Origin: Lachnospiraceae bacterium
GTDB lineage: Bacteria; Bacillota; Clostridia; Lachnospirales; Lachnospiraceae
Length of the DNA stretch: 33,377 bases
Reading direction: 5' to 3'
NCBI GenBank assembly: GCA_022771765.1
Contig: JALELN010000081.1
Location: 1 to 33,377, forward strand
The stretch's first letter is position 1. Each line of letters opens with the position of its first letter. The position numbers and the translations under genes were made by a program. Below the pieces are notes generated by a model. That model did not search any database. It was not told where the DNA came from and saw only the letters and a program-made list of their open reading frames with translations. Positions 17,550-26,409 of the stretch are shown here, in pieces.

Positions 17550-17577
17550 TTATCGGTCATATTACTTCTTTTCTTTA
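17550..17577 (-). promoter_or_regulatory. SigD/FliA-type promoter candidate: TAAA-N16-ACCGATAA
   Basis: Minus strand TAAA (17577-17574), 16-nt spacer, ACCGATAA (17557-17550); upstream of flgG. Confidence 0.6.
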
Positions 17578-17607
17578 ACGGCAAATGATTCAGCCGATAA
17601 GATAATT

Positions 17608-18411
17608 TTATACCCGACCGACGTTGTTGACTGCCTTGTCGAGCATGCCGTCGATGGTCTGAATGACCTTCTGGTTGGACTCGTAGGCTCTGGTTATTGT
17701 GATCATGTTGACCATTTCTGTGACGACATTGACATTGGATGCCTCGATATACCCTTGTCTGACGCGGGCATTTGCATCTGTAAGTGTTGCGCCGTCCACT
17801 GTCTGGTACAGGTTTTCTCCGTATTTTTCCAGATAGTTGTAATCTTCAAAATCGATCACACCCAGCTGTGCCACCGTCTGTTCATTCTGGTGGATATAGC
17901 CCTGCTCATCAATCGTGAAAGGCAGATTCGGGTCGAGCCGGATATAATTATTGGCAGCCGGATCTGTATTTTCCGCGCCTGCCTGATTTAGCACATAGTC
18001 GCCGTCCTTGGTCACCAGATACCCCTGTGTATTGACGGTAAAAGCGCCATCTCTCGTATATTTTACCGATGTCTCTCCGTTTTTGTTGGTAAAGGACACT
18101 GCGAAGAATCCGTCACCGTCCAACGCCACATCATACTGGCTGTCTGTCACCTGAAAGCTGCCCTGACTGTAATCGGTGTAGGTCTCGCCGATCTTTACGC
18201 CGGGATACATGCCGCCCAGCCTGCGGGGCATTCCCATGGGTTCTGACTGGTCTTTGATCTTTACAGCAAGCTGCTCGTCAAAGGTCTGGGAAGTTGCTCC
18301 CTCCTTTTTATAACCGTTCGTGTCTGCATTTGCCAGATTGTTCGTCATGACGTCCATGCGGTTCATCTCGTTCACCATTCCGGACCATGCGGTGTAGAGT
18401 CCTTTTACCAT
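17608..18411 (-). CDS. flgF: Flagellar hook-basal body rod protein (FlgF/FlgG family)
   Basis: MVKGLYTAWSGMVNEMNRMDVMTNNLANADTNGYKKEGATSQTFDEQ...SNVNVVTEMVNMITITRAYESNQKVIQTIDGMLDKAVNNVGRV. flgF/flgG order inferred from synteny. Confidence 0.92.
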   Translation of the reverse strand: MVKGLYTAWSGMVNEMNRMDVMTNNLANADTNGYKKEGATSQTFDEQLAVKIKDQSEPMGMPRRLGGMYPGVKIGETYTDYSQGSFQVTDSQYDVALDGDGFFAVSFTNKNGETSVKYTRDGAFTVNTQGYLVTKDGDYVLNQAGAENTDPAANNYIRLDPNLPFTIDEQGYIHQNEQTVAQLGVIDFEDYNYLEKYGENLYQTVDGATLTDANARVRQGYIEASNVNVVTEMVNMITITRAYESNQKVIQTIDGMLDKAVNNVGRV

Positions 18412-18440
18412 ATGCCGCTCCTCCCTGTGATCTGACGCGT

Positions 18441-18481
18441 ATGCAATGGGCTGCCATATTCTGACAGCCCATGCGTTGCAT
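18441..18481 (-). other. 5'-UTR stem-loop upstream of flgF
   Basis: ATGCA-ATGGGCTG...CAGCCCAT-gcgt-TGCAT; no U-tract follows on minus. Confidence 0.6.
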
Positions 18482-18500
18482 TTCCTCTGCTATAAATGTT

Positions 18501-18528
18501 TTATCGGCACTTTTCCGGGAAAGATTTA
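18501..18528 (-). promoter_or_regulatory. SigD/FliA-type promoter: TAAA-N16-GCCGATAA, overlapping the mreB stop codon
   Basis: Minus strand TAAA (18528-18525) contains the mreB TAA stop; 16-nt spacer; GCCGATAA (18508-18501). Confidence 0.75.
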
Positions 18529-19521
18529 GTCATCGTCACGTTTCCCTGCCAAAAATTCTACATATTTTCCGGTTCCGATCGCCACACAGGTCATCGGCTC
18601 ATCTGCCGTCATCGTGTTGATACCGGTCTTATCCTCGATCAGTTCCTCCAGACCGCGCAACAGCGCGCCGCCTCCGGTCAGCACGATTCCGCGCTCTGCC
18701 ACATCCGCTACCAGTTCAGGCGGTGTTTTCTCAAGAACGCTGTGGATCGCCTCCACGATACGGTTGGTCGCCTCGCGCAATGCCTCCTCGGTCTCCTCTG
18801 CGGATACGGTGACGGTCTTTGGAAGTCCGGTCACCAGATTACGTCCACGCACATCCATGGTGCCGCCGTCCGGCAGCGGATAACATCTTCCGATGCGAAT
18901 CTTGATATCCTCCGCGGTACGCTCACCGATCAGAAGATTATGTTTTTTTCTCATGTAGCGCACCAGCGCCTCGTCAAAATCGTCTCCTGCGATCTTGATA
19001 GAAGTAGATACTACAGATCCGCCAAGGGAGATCACTGCGATATCTGCCGTTCCACCGCCGATATCCACAATCATATTTCCGCAAGGTCTGGAGATGTCGA
19101 TACCTGCTCCGATGGCAGCTGCAATCGGCTCCTCAATGATCTCTACTTCTCTGGCTCCTGCCTGAAAAGTCGCGTCCTCTACCGCTTTTTTCTCAACCTC
19201 GGTGACCCCGCTGGGTACACAGACGCTGACGCGGGGCTTGCGGAAGGTCTTCTTTCCCAGTGCCTTCTGAATGAAGTACTGGATCATCTTTTCTGTCACG
19301 GTGTAGTCTGAGATCACACCCTGGCGCAACGGGCGGACCGCCACGATATTTCCGGGCGTACGGCCCAGCATCAGACGTGCTTCCTCTCCGATCGCCTTGA
19401 TCTTATTCGTGTCTCTGTCAAAGGCCACTACGGAAGGCTCCTTTAATACAACACCTTTTCCTTTAATATATACGAGTATGCTCGCGGTTCCTAAATCGAT
19501 TCCAATATCTGTTCCAACCAT
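18526..19521 (-). CDS. mreB: Rod shape-determining protein MreB/Mbl
   Basis: MVGTDIGIDLGTASILVYIKGKGVVLKEPSVVAFDRDTNKIKAIGEEARLMLGRTPGNI...GGGTADIAVISLGG; actin-like. Adjacency to flgF/flgG-like genes parallels Bacillus mbl-flhO-flhP. Confidence 0.96.
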   Translation of the reverse strand: MVGTDIGIDLGTASILVYIKGKGVVLKEPSVVAFDRDTNKIKAIGEEARLMLGRTPGNIVAVRPLRQGVISDYTVTEKMIQYFIQKALGKKTFRKPRVSVCVPSGVTEVEKKAVEDATFQAGAREVEIIEEPIAAAIGAGIDISRPCGNMIVDIGGGTADIAVISLGGSVVSTSIKIAGDDFDEALVRYMRKKHNLLIGERTAEDIKIRIGRCYPLPDGGTMDVRGRNLVTGLPKTVTVSAEETEEALREATNRIVEAIHSVLEKTPPELVADVAERGIVLTGGGALLRGLEELIEDKTGINTMTADEPMTCVAIGTGKYVEFLAGKRDDD

Positions 19522-19601
19522 AAATATCCCTTTCTGTGACTGTTCGCTCTCGCGCAGTCGCAAACTTATCCCTTATGTCTTATTTTTCCTCACATAGAAT
19601 C

Positions 19602-19629
19602 ATTATATACAATAAATCCCATTTTTCAA
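19602..19629 (-). promoter_or_regulatory. mreB promoter: TTGAAA-N16-TATAAT
   Basis: Minus strand TTGAAA (19629-19624), 16-nt spacer, TATAAT (19607-19602). Confidence 0.65.
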
Positions 19630-19635
19630 ATACTT

Positions 19636-22458
19636 TTAGAGATATTTTTTCAGGTACTTTCCGGTATAGGAAGCTTCGACTTTACAAATTTCTTCCGGTG
19701 TACCGGTCGCAATCACCGTTCCGCCGCCGTCACCGCCCTCGGGACCCATGTCGATAATATAGTCAGCCGTCTTGATCACGTCCAGATTGTGTTCGATAAC
19801 TATGACCGTATTTCCACCGTCAGACAGTCTTCGCAGTATCTCCACCAGTTTATTGACATCCTCAAAATGCAGGCCGGTCGTGGGCTCGTCCAGAATATAG
19901 ATCGTCTTACCCGTACTTCTGCGGCTCAGCTCTGTTGCAAGCTTGATGCGCTGCGCCTCACCGCCGGACAGCTCTGTGGACGGCTGCCCGAGCCGGATAT
20001 AGGATAGTCCCACGTCATAAAGTGTACGAATCTTGTTATATATGCTCGGCACATGCTTGAAAAATTCCATCGCTTCCTCAACAGTCATATTGAGTACATC
20101 ATAAATATTCTTTCCCTTGTAGCGCACTTCCAGTGTCTCCCGGTTGTACCGCTTACCGCCGCACACCTCACAGGGTACATATACATCAGGCAGGAAGTGC
20201 ATTTCGATCTTAATGATTCCGTCTCCGGAGCAGGCTTCACAGCGGCCGCCCTTCACGTTAAAGCTGAAACGGCCTTTCTTATAACCTTTTGCCTTTGCCT
20301 CCGGTGTGGCCGCAAACAGATCACGAATCATGTCAAACACGCCTGTATAAGTCGCCGGATTCGACCGGGGCGTACGCCCGATCGGTGACTGGTCGATGTC
20401 AATGACCTTATCCAGCTGCTCCAGCCCCAGAATCTCATCGTGATCTCCCGGAATCGTACGCGCACGGTTCAGCTCCTTTGCCAGTGTCTTATACAGAATT
20501 TCATTGGTAAGAGAACTCTTGCCTGAACCCGACACGCCGGTGACACAGGTCATTACTCCAAGCGGGAATCTGACATCGATATTTTTCAAATTGTTCTCCC
20601 TCGCTCCCTTTACCGTCAGCCATCCGGTGGGGGTTCTGCGCTCCGCGGGCACTGCAATCTTCTTTTTCCCGCTCAGATAGGCACCGGTGATGGAATTCGG
20701 ATTTTTCATAATCTCTTCTGCCGTTCCGCAGGCGATGACCTCCCCGCCATGCTCTCCGGCACCCGGACCGATGTCAACGATATAATCTGCTGCCCGCATC
20801 GTATCCTCATCGTGTTCCACCACGATCAGCGTATTTCCGAGGTCACGCAAATGTTTGAGCGTGTCCAGCAGCTTGTCATTGTCTCTCTGATGCAGACCAA
20901 TACTTGGCTCGTCCAGAATGTATGCGACCCCGACCAGTCCGGAACCAATCTGCGTGGCAAGACGGATACGCTGTGCCTCGCCGCCGGAGAGCGTTCCAGT
21001 GCTGCGGGAGAGCGACAGATAGTCCAGTCCCACATCTACCAGAAACTGTACACGCGCGCGAATCTCCTTTAAGATCTGGTCTCCGATCATATGCTGCTGT
21101 GTCGTCAGCTCCATTCCGCCCAGATAGGTGTGCAGATTTTTGATGGAAAGATTGGTGATCTCATAGATATTTTTATCCGCGACAGTCACTGCCAGTGACT
21201 CTTTTTTCAGTCTCTGTCCTTTGCAAAGAGGACATGGTGTGATGCGCATGAATTCCTCGTATTCCTGCTTCATGGTATCGGAATGTGTCTCACGGTAGCG
21301 GCGGTTCACATTCTGGATCAGGCCTTCAAAGAGCACATCATAGACTCCTTCTCCCCGCTGCCCCTTATAGTGCACTTTGACTTCGCGGTCCGCACCATGA
21401 ATGAGCATCTGCCGTACCTCCTTTGGCAGATCCTTATAGGGCGTATCCAGACTAAAACCATATGCTTCGGAAAGTGCTTTTAATATCGCATAAGTATAGC
21501 TTTTCGGGTCTGTGGAGGACTGCCAGCCCATGACCTGAATCGCGCCCTCGCTGAGGGAGAGTTTTTTATCCGGAATCATCAGATCTTCGTGAAACTCCAT
21601 CTTATACCCGAGTCCGAAGCACTCCGGGCATGCGCCAAAGGGGTTGTTGAAGGAAAAACTGCGCGGCTCGATCTCATCGATACTGATCCCACAGTCCGGG
21701 CACGCAAAGCTCATGGAAAAATTCATTGGCTCTGCGTCTGCCACATCGACGATGAGCAGTCCGTCTGCCAGCTCCAGTACGTTTTCTATGGAATCTGTCA
21801 ATCTCTTCTGAATGCCGTCTTTCACCACCAGACGATCCACGATAATCTCGATGTTGTGCTTGATGTTTTTGTCCAGTGTGATCTCCTCGGTCAGCTCGTA
21901 CATATTGCCGTCCACCTGCGCCCGCACATATCCGCTGCGCCTTGCCTGCTCAAACAGCTTGGCATGGGTTCCTTTGCGGCCGCGCACGACAGGTGCCAGC
22001 AGCTGTATTTTTGTGCGCTCCGGCAGCTGCATGATCTGATCGACCATCTGATCGACACTCTGTCGTTTGATCTCACGCCCGCATTTCGGGCAGTGGGGAA
22101 TTCCGATGCGCGCGTAGAGCAGTCGGAAATAGTCATAAATTTCCGTTACTGTTCCCACCGTGGATCTCGGATTGCGGTTTGTGGATTTCTGATCTATGGA
22201 TATCGCGGGAGACAGTCCCTCGATCTTTTCTACATTGGGCTTTTCCATCTGTCCGAGGAACTGGCGCGCATAGGAGGACAGGGACTCCATATAGCGGCGC
22301 TGTCCCTCCGCATAGATCGTATCAAAGGCGAGGGAGGATTTTCCCGAACCGCTCAGGCCGGTCAACACTACAAATTCATCGCGCGGTATGTCCAGATCGA
22401 TGTTTTTGAGGTTGTGCTCGCAGGCTCCCCGGATTTTGATGTATTTTCGTTCCTTCAT
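19636..22458 (-). CDS. uvrA: Excinuclease ABC subunit A
   Basis: [70 protein letters not shown]; second ABC domain with [13 protein letters not shown] and the zinc motifs. Confidence 0.99.
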   Translation of the reverse strand: MKERKYIKIRGACEHNLKNIDLDIPRDEFVVLTGLSGSGKSSLAFDTIYAEGQRRYMESLSSYARQFLGQMEKPNVEKIEGLSPAISIDQKSTNRNPRSTVGTVTEIYDYFRLLYARIGIPHCPKCGREIKRQSVDQMVDQIMQLPERTKIQLLAPVVRGRKGTHAKLFEQARRSGYVRAQVDGNMYELTEEITLDKNIKHNIEIIVDRLVVKDGIQKRLTDSIENVLELADGLLIVDVADAEPMNFSMSFACPDCGISIDEIEPRSFSFNNPFGACPECFGLGYKMEFHEDLMIPDKKLSLSEGAIQVMGWQSSTDPKSYTYAILKALSEAYGFSLDTPYKDLPKEVRQMLIHGADREVKVHYKGQRGEGVYDVLFEGLIQNVNRRYRETHSDTMKQEYEEFMRITPCPLCKGQRLKKESLAVTVADKNIYEITNLSIKNLHTYLGGMELTTQQHMIGDQILKEIRARVQFLVDVGLDYLSLSRSTGTLSGGEAQRIRLATQIGSGLVGVAYILDEPSIGLHQRDNDKLLDTLKHLRDLGNTLIVVEHDEDTMRAADYIVDIGPGAGEHGGEVIACGTAEEIMKNPNSITGAYLSGKKKIAVPAERRTPTGWLTVKGARENNLKNIDVRFPLGVMTCVTGVSGSGKSSLTNEILYKTLAKELNRARTIPGDHDEILGLEQLDKVIDIDQSPIGRTPRSNPATYTGVFDMIRDLFAATPEAKAKGYKKGRFSFNVKGGRCEACSGDGIIKIEMHFLPDVYVPCEVCGGKRYNRETLEVRYKGKNIYDVLNMTVEEAMEFFKHVPSIYNKIRTLYDVGLSYIRLGQPSTELSGGEAQRIKLATELSRRSTGKTIYILDEPTTGLHFEDVNKLVEILRRLSDGGNTVIVIEHNLDVIKTADYIIDMGPEGGDGGGTVIATGTPEEICKVEASYTGKYLKKYL

Positions 22459-22589
22459 GATATTGTGCCTTTCTATTTTCTGTGATTTCGTAAACTGTAT
22501 TTATTGGATTCCCGGACGTTTTCCTTGATCCGTAGTGTTGTTTATTTTCCCCGGACGCGTGGGTTTGAACCGCTGAGCTTCGCCATGCC

Positions 22590-22724
22590 TTATGCTTCCC
22601 GGGAAACTGCGCGGGGCGGCACAAAGTAAAAGCAAAACCGGCTTTTCTTTGCTGCCGGGGTATTTTTTATTTTTATGTTTTCTCCGCGCACCCCGGTCGC
22701 ATAAAGGCCCTGCCGAAGTCTCAT
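22590..22724 (-). other. Small ORF (44 aa) in the uvrA upstream region: MRLRQGLYATGVRGENIKIKNTPAAKKSRFCFYFVPPRAVSREA
   Basis: ATG to TAA, continuous frame by manual translation; shares the YATGxxG[DE]N[VI] motif with the small ORF at 6060-6185. Overlaps the hairpins at 22617-22696. Confidence 0.35.
22617..22657. terminator. 16-bp hairpin between uvrB and uvrA, terminator-like on both strands
   Basis: CGGCA-CAAAG-t-AAAAGC-aaaaccg-GCTTTT-CTTTG-c-TGCCG; plus strand continues GGGTATTTTTTATTTTT. On minus an alternative CCGGC/GCCGG stem is followed by TTTTGCTTTT. Confidence 0.6.
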
Positions 22725-22759
22725 GCGCTCCAAACCTACGCTGGGTACGGGAAATTATA

Positions 22760-22790
22760 ATTATAAAAACATGCTAACACACATTGTCAA
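22760..22790 (-). promoter_or_regulatory. Candidate uvrA-leader promoter: TTGACA-N19-TATAAT (long spacer)
   Basis: Minus strand TTGACA (22790-22785) and TATAAT (22765-22760); 19-nt spacer is suboptimal. Confidence 0.35.
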
Positions 22791-22849
22791 TCACCTTGGA
22801 AACGATGAATGAGCATAAAGTAACACATTTTCACAGGTGCTTCAAGGAC

Positions 22850-22882
22850 GACATCGTGTTCAGCAGGTGCTTCCACGATGTC
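22850..22882. repeat. Hairpin family 2, copy 2: GACATCGTG-TTCAGCAGGTGCTTC-CACGATGTC
   Basis: Perfect 9-bp stem in the 3' region of uvrB; loop nearly identical to copy 1. Confidence 0.7.
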
Positions 22883-22942
22883 TGGATACGAAGGCTGTCT
22901 GCGGGACACGTACGGGACAACATTTTTCTTGGCATACGCATC

Positions 22943-24952
22943 TCAGCGTTTCAGCGCGCGGTCATTGTCCGTGATATCCTCCAGCATCTTGCGCAGATCC
23001 CTCATGCGGTCACGCAGCTCGGCTGCCGCCTCGAAATTCAGGTCTGCCGCCGCCGCCTTCATCTTCTTCTCCACTTCCTTGATGAGCTTTTCCAGTTCGC
23101 TTCGGTTCATGGATTCCGGTGACTTGGAGAAGTTCATCTCCTCCTGCGCCACCTTCTTTGAGATGGCAATCAAGTCACGCACGGATTTTTTGATGGTCGT
23201 CGGCGTGATGCCGTGTTCCTCGTTGTACGCCTGCTGGATCGCGCGGCGGCGGTTCGTCTCGTCAATCGCCACCCGCATGGAATCCGTGATCGTATCCGCA
23301 TACATAATGACGTGTCCCTCGCTGTTTCGGGCAGCACGTCCGATCGTCTGAATGAGCGAAGTCTCAGAGCGCAGAAATCCCTCTTTGTCCGCGTCAAGGA
23401 TCGCCACCAGCGTGATCTCCGGAATATCCAGACCCTCACGCAGCAGGTTGATGCCCACCAGCACATCAAACACATCCAGACGCAGATCACGGATGATCTC
23501 CGCACGCTCCAACGTGTCTATATCAGAGTGCAGATATTTTACCCGGATACCAACTTCTTTCATATAATCAGTCAGGTCCTCCGCCATGCGCTTCGTCAGC
23601 GTCGTGACAAGAACCTTGTTGCCGTTTTTCGTCTCTTTATTGACCTCTCCGATCAGATCATCGATCTGTCCCTCCACCGGACGCACATCGATCTTCGGGT
23701 CAAGAAGCCCCGTGGGACGGATGATCTGCTCCGTGCGCAGCAGCTCATGCTCCTCTTCATATACATTCGGCGTCGCCGATACAAAGAGCATCTGGTCTAT
23801 TTTCTGTTCAAATTCCTCAAAGTTCAGCGGTCGGTTATCCAGCGCCGAGGGCAGGCGGAAACCGTATTCCACCAAGGTCGTCTTTCTGGAGCGGTCGCCC
23901 GCGTACATGCCGCGCACCTGTGGCAGCGTGATATGTGATTCATCCACAATGATCAGAAAATCCTCCGGGAAGAAATCTAACAGTGTCAGCGGCGGCGCGC
24001 CTGCCGGCAAGAAGTTCAAATGTCTGGAATAATTTTCTATTCCGGAACAAAAGCCGGTCTCCCGCATCATTTCGATATCAAAGTTTGTCCGTTCCGCAAT
24101 GCGCTGCGCCTCGATGAGCTTATCCTCACCCTTAAAATAACGCACCCGTTCCTCCAGTTCTTTCTCTATATTGTCACATGCGGCGTTGATTTTTTCCTGT
24201 GGAACCACATAGTGGGAAGCCGGAAAAATAATGGTATGTTCCAGAAGACATTTGATCTCCCCGGTCAGTACATCGACTTCCGTGATCCGGTCAATCTCAT
24301 CCCCGAAAAATTCTACCCGGATTGCCGTATCACTGCTGTTTGCCGGAAAGATTTCCACTACATCACCTCGCACGCGGAAGGTACCGCGATGAAAATCCAT
24401 ATCATTTCTGGTGTACTGCATGTCAATCAGCGCCCGTATCACATCGTCGCGGTCCCTCTCCATGCCGGGCCGCAGCGAAAGGCTCATGCCCTGCCATTCA
24501 TCCGGGCTGCCGAGACCATAAATGCAGGATACCGATGCAACGATGATGACATCCCTCCGCTCTGTCAGAGCGGCGGTTGCCGACAGACGCAGCTTATCAA
24601 TCTCATCATTGATGGAGGAATCCTTCGCAATATAAGTGTCTGATGACGGCACATACGCTTCCGGCTGATAGTAGTCGTAATAGGATACAAAATATTCTAC
24701 CGCGTTTTCCGGGAAGAATTCCTTGAACTCACCATACAACTGGGCCGCAAGGGTTTTGTTATGCGAAATAATGAGTGTCGGTTTATTTAATTGTTCGATC
24801 ACGTTTGCCATCGTAAAGGTCTTGCCGGAACCCGTCACGCCCAGCAGTGTCTCGAACTGATTGCCCTCTTTAAAGCCTTTTACCAGTGCTTCAATCGCCT
24901 GCGGCTGGTCACCGGTAGGCTGGTATTCAGAGTGTAATTTGAAATGATCCAT
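22943..24952 (-). CDS. uvrB: Excinuclease ABC subunit B
   Basis: [111 protein letters not shown] ahead of ATG at 24952. Confidence 0.99.
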   Translation of the reverse strand: MDHFKLHSEYQPTGDQPQAIEALVKGFKEGNQFETLLGVTGSGKTFTMANVIEQLNKPTLIISHNKTLAAQLYGEFKEFFPENAVEYFVSYYDYYQPEAYVPSSDTYIAKDSSINDEIDKLRLSATAALTERRDVIIVASVSCIYGLGSPDEWQGMSLSLRPGMERDRDDVIRALIDMQYTRNDMDFHRGTFRVRGDVVEIFPANSSDTAIRVEFFGDEIDRITEVDVLTGEIKCLLEHTIIFPASHYVVPQEKINAACDNIEKELEERVRYFKGEDKLIEAQRIAERTNFDIEMMRETGFCSGIENYSRHLNFLPAGAPPLTLLDFFPEDFLIIVDESHITLPQVRGMYAGDRSRKTTLVEYGFRLPSALDNRPLNFEEFEQKIDQMLFVSATPNVYEEEHELLRTEQIIRPTGLLDPKIDVRPVEGQIDDLIGEVNKETKNGNKVLVTTLTKRMAEDLTDYMKEVGIRVKYLHSDIDTLERAEIIRDLRLDVFDVLVGINLLREGLDIPEITLVAILDADKEGFLRSETSLIQTIGRAARNSEGHVIMYADTITDSMRVAIDETNRRRAIQQAYNEEHGITPTTIKKSVRDLIAISKKVAQEEMNFSKSPESMNRSELEKLIKEVEKKMKAAAADLNFEAAAELRDRMRDLRKMLEDITDNDRALKR

Positions 24953-25036
24953 ATTTTTCTCCTCTTGAATTCTTGCCATTTTGGGAAATATTGGATTTGA
25001 CGTTCTAAATCTGCCGTAAAATAGTATGCTCCTTTA

Positions 25037-25065
25037 TTTATAGCACAATCCTCTGCATTTGTACA
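25037..25065 (-). promoter_or_regulatory. uvrB promoter candidate: TGTACA-N17-TATAAA
   Basis: Minus strand TGTACA (25065-25060), 17-nt spacer, TATAAA (25042-25037). Confidence 0.45.
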
Positions 25066-25075
25066 GAGTTTTACC

Positions 25076-25087
25076 AAACATTTGTTC
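25076..25087 (-). promoter_or_regulatory. LexA/DinR-like SOS box candidate GAACAAATGTTT upstream of uvrB
   Basis: Minus-strand GAAC-AAAT-GTTT fits the core of the Gram-positive consensus CGAACRNRYGTTYC. Confidence 0.6.
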
Positions 25088-25189
25088 CCTTAATTAATTT
25101 ATATCTTATTTATCTGATTTCCCACAAAATCATTTCCACCACCTTCTTTTACCTTTTCCCATATGTGGTCTGACCTTCTTCCATTTTTG

Positions 25190-25227
25190 CATAAAAATAC
25201 CACAGAACAGATTTCTCTATCCTGTGG
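25190..25227 (-). terminator. Rho-independent terminator after the transglutaminase-like gene
   Basis: Minus: CCACAG-gatagagaaatctgtt-CTGTGG-TATTTTTAT. Confidence 0.65.
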
Positions 25228-25302
25228 CTGATTCATACTTTCATAAATGTTATGGCCTCTTTGACTTCCGAGCCGAAGGGCTTCTTCCCTCCGGGCTGTC
25301 TG

Positions 25303-26388
25303 TCACTGCAAAACACTTGCATAATCTACATATTTTTTCGCATGTTCTGTCTTATCCCATGTATGGGTCTGTTCCAGCTGCTTCTGTGTCTGGTAAAAGT
25401 ATTTCTGACTCACAGCAGCCTTGGACCCCCGATCCGGCAACGGATCATCCCACGTTGTATCAATGTAACAATAGGTACTGCCGTTTTTCACATAGTTCCA
25501 GGCATGGGAACCGCCGCCCGCGTCTCCGGCTACCACAATCGAGCAGATCCCGGCTTTCGCAGCCAGCAGATTAAATGCGGCCGCATACCCCTGGCAGACC
25601 GCCTGTTTTTTGATCAGACAGCCATACGCCGTGTACGCATCATCATAACCGCTCTTTGAAACACCCTCATCGTACACACAATTTCTCACCAGATAATTGT
25701 GAATCGCTTTCAGTTTCTGCTTGTTTGTCATTCCCTTTTTGATAATCTTTTTCAGGATGCTATCTGCCCTGCTGTCAGTCTTTGTCATTTTTGACCGGAT
25801 CGCAGATGTACCCAGCTTCGCGCTCGGACGATATCCAAAGGTTCCGTCCGTACGCTTCCAGATCATAAGGTTGTAGTTATATTCCGGATGATGCTGAAGT
25901 GCCAAAACAAACGTGTCGTAGTACATCGCGCCATCCGCATAAAAACTCTTCGTGTAATCACGTTTTTTCAAGGCCTTGAGCGCATGCTTATACGCTGACT
26001 TTTCTGAGGTAAGCACCGTGACTTTTTTCGTGAACTGTGAGGAGATATCAAATTTATAGGTAATGGTACGCCCTCCCGCAATCACATAACTGTAGGAAGT
26101 TCCGTTCATCAGCTTTCCGTTTTTGAGCGCCGTCTCCTCTAAAATCCCCGCCAGCTCACGCGCGTAGCTTTCTGCCTCCTGCTTTGCCTGATATTCATTG
26201 ACAGAAAAGGTCCGGTCCACCGTGATGCTCACTTCCAGATCACCATTCGCAAATGCCTGATTCATAATCGCGCGGATATCCGCCTCATCATATGCAGTTG
26301 CTGCCCTGACCGGCACAAATGCCACCAGAAGCGCGCACACAAGCATCAGTAAAAATATGCCTGCCCGTCGCACCCATCTCTTGTCCAT
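25303..26388 (-). CDS. Secreted or membrane-anchored transglutaminase-like (cysteine protease fold) protein
   Basis: N-terminal hydrophobic segment (RRAGIFLLMLVCALLVAFVPVRA). Transglutaminase-core-like triad context: KQAVCQGYAAAFNLLAAKAGI, GGSHAWNYVKNG, CYIDTTWDDP. Confidence 0.9.
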   Translation of the reverse strand: MDKRWVRRAGIFLLMLVCALLVAFVPVRAATAYDEADIRAIMNQAFANGDLEVSITVDRTFSVNEYQAKQEAESYARELAGILEETALKNGKLMNGTSYSYVIAGGRTITYKFDISSQFTKKVTVLTSEKSAYKHALKALKKRDYTKSFYADGAMYYDTFVLALQHHPEYNYNLMIWKRTDGTFGYRPSAKLGTSAIRSKMTKTDSRADSILKKIIKKGMTNKQKLKAIHNYLVRNCVYDEGVSKSGYDDAYTAYGCLIKKQAVCQGYAAAFNLLAAKAGICSIVVAGDAGGGSHAWNYVKNGSTYCYIDTTWDDPLPDRGSKAAVSQKYFYQTQKQLEQTHTWDKTEHAKKYVDYASVLQ

Positions 26389-26409
26389 AATTTTCTCCGT
26401 AAACTGATC

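Noticed and set aside
17593-17600. GCCGATAA on the plus strand, possible SigD -10 element
   Set aside because: No TAAA at proper spacing and no plus-strand gene downstream; more likely one arm of the TTATCGG/CCGATAA inverted pair.
18496-19311. Plus-strand 271-aa ORF opposite mreB
   Set aside because: Fully antisense to mreB; reverse-frame artefact.
21589-22485. Plus-strand 298-aa ORF opposite uvrA
   Set aside because: Antisense to uvrA, no independent signals such as RBS or domain.
22545-22610. tRNA-like segment (GGTTCAAACCC T-loop-like motif on minus)
   Set aside because: The T-stem does not pair properly and there is no matching acceptor or anticodon arm; kept only as part of the repeat-rich gap.
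23213-23938. Plus-strand 241-aa ORF opposite uvrB
   Set aside because: Antisense shadow of a conserved gene.
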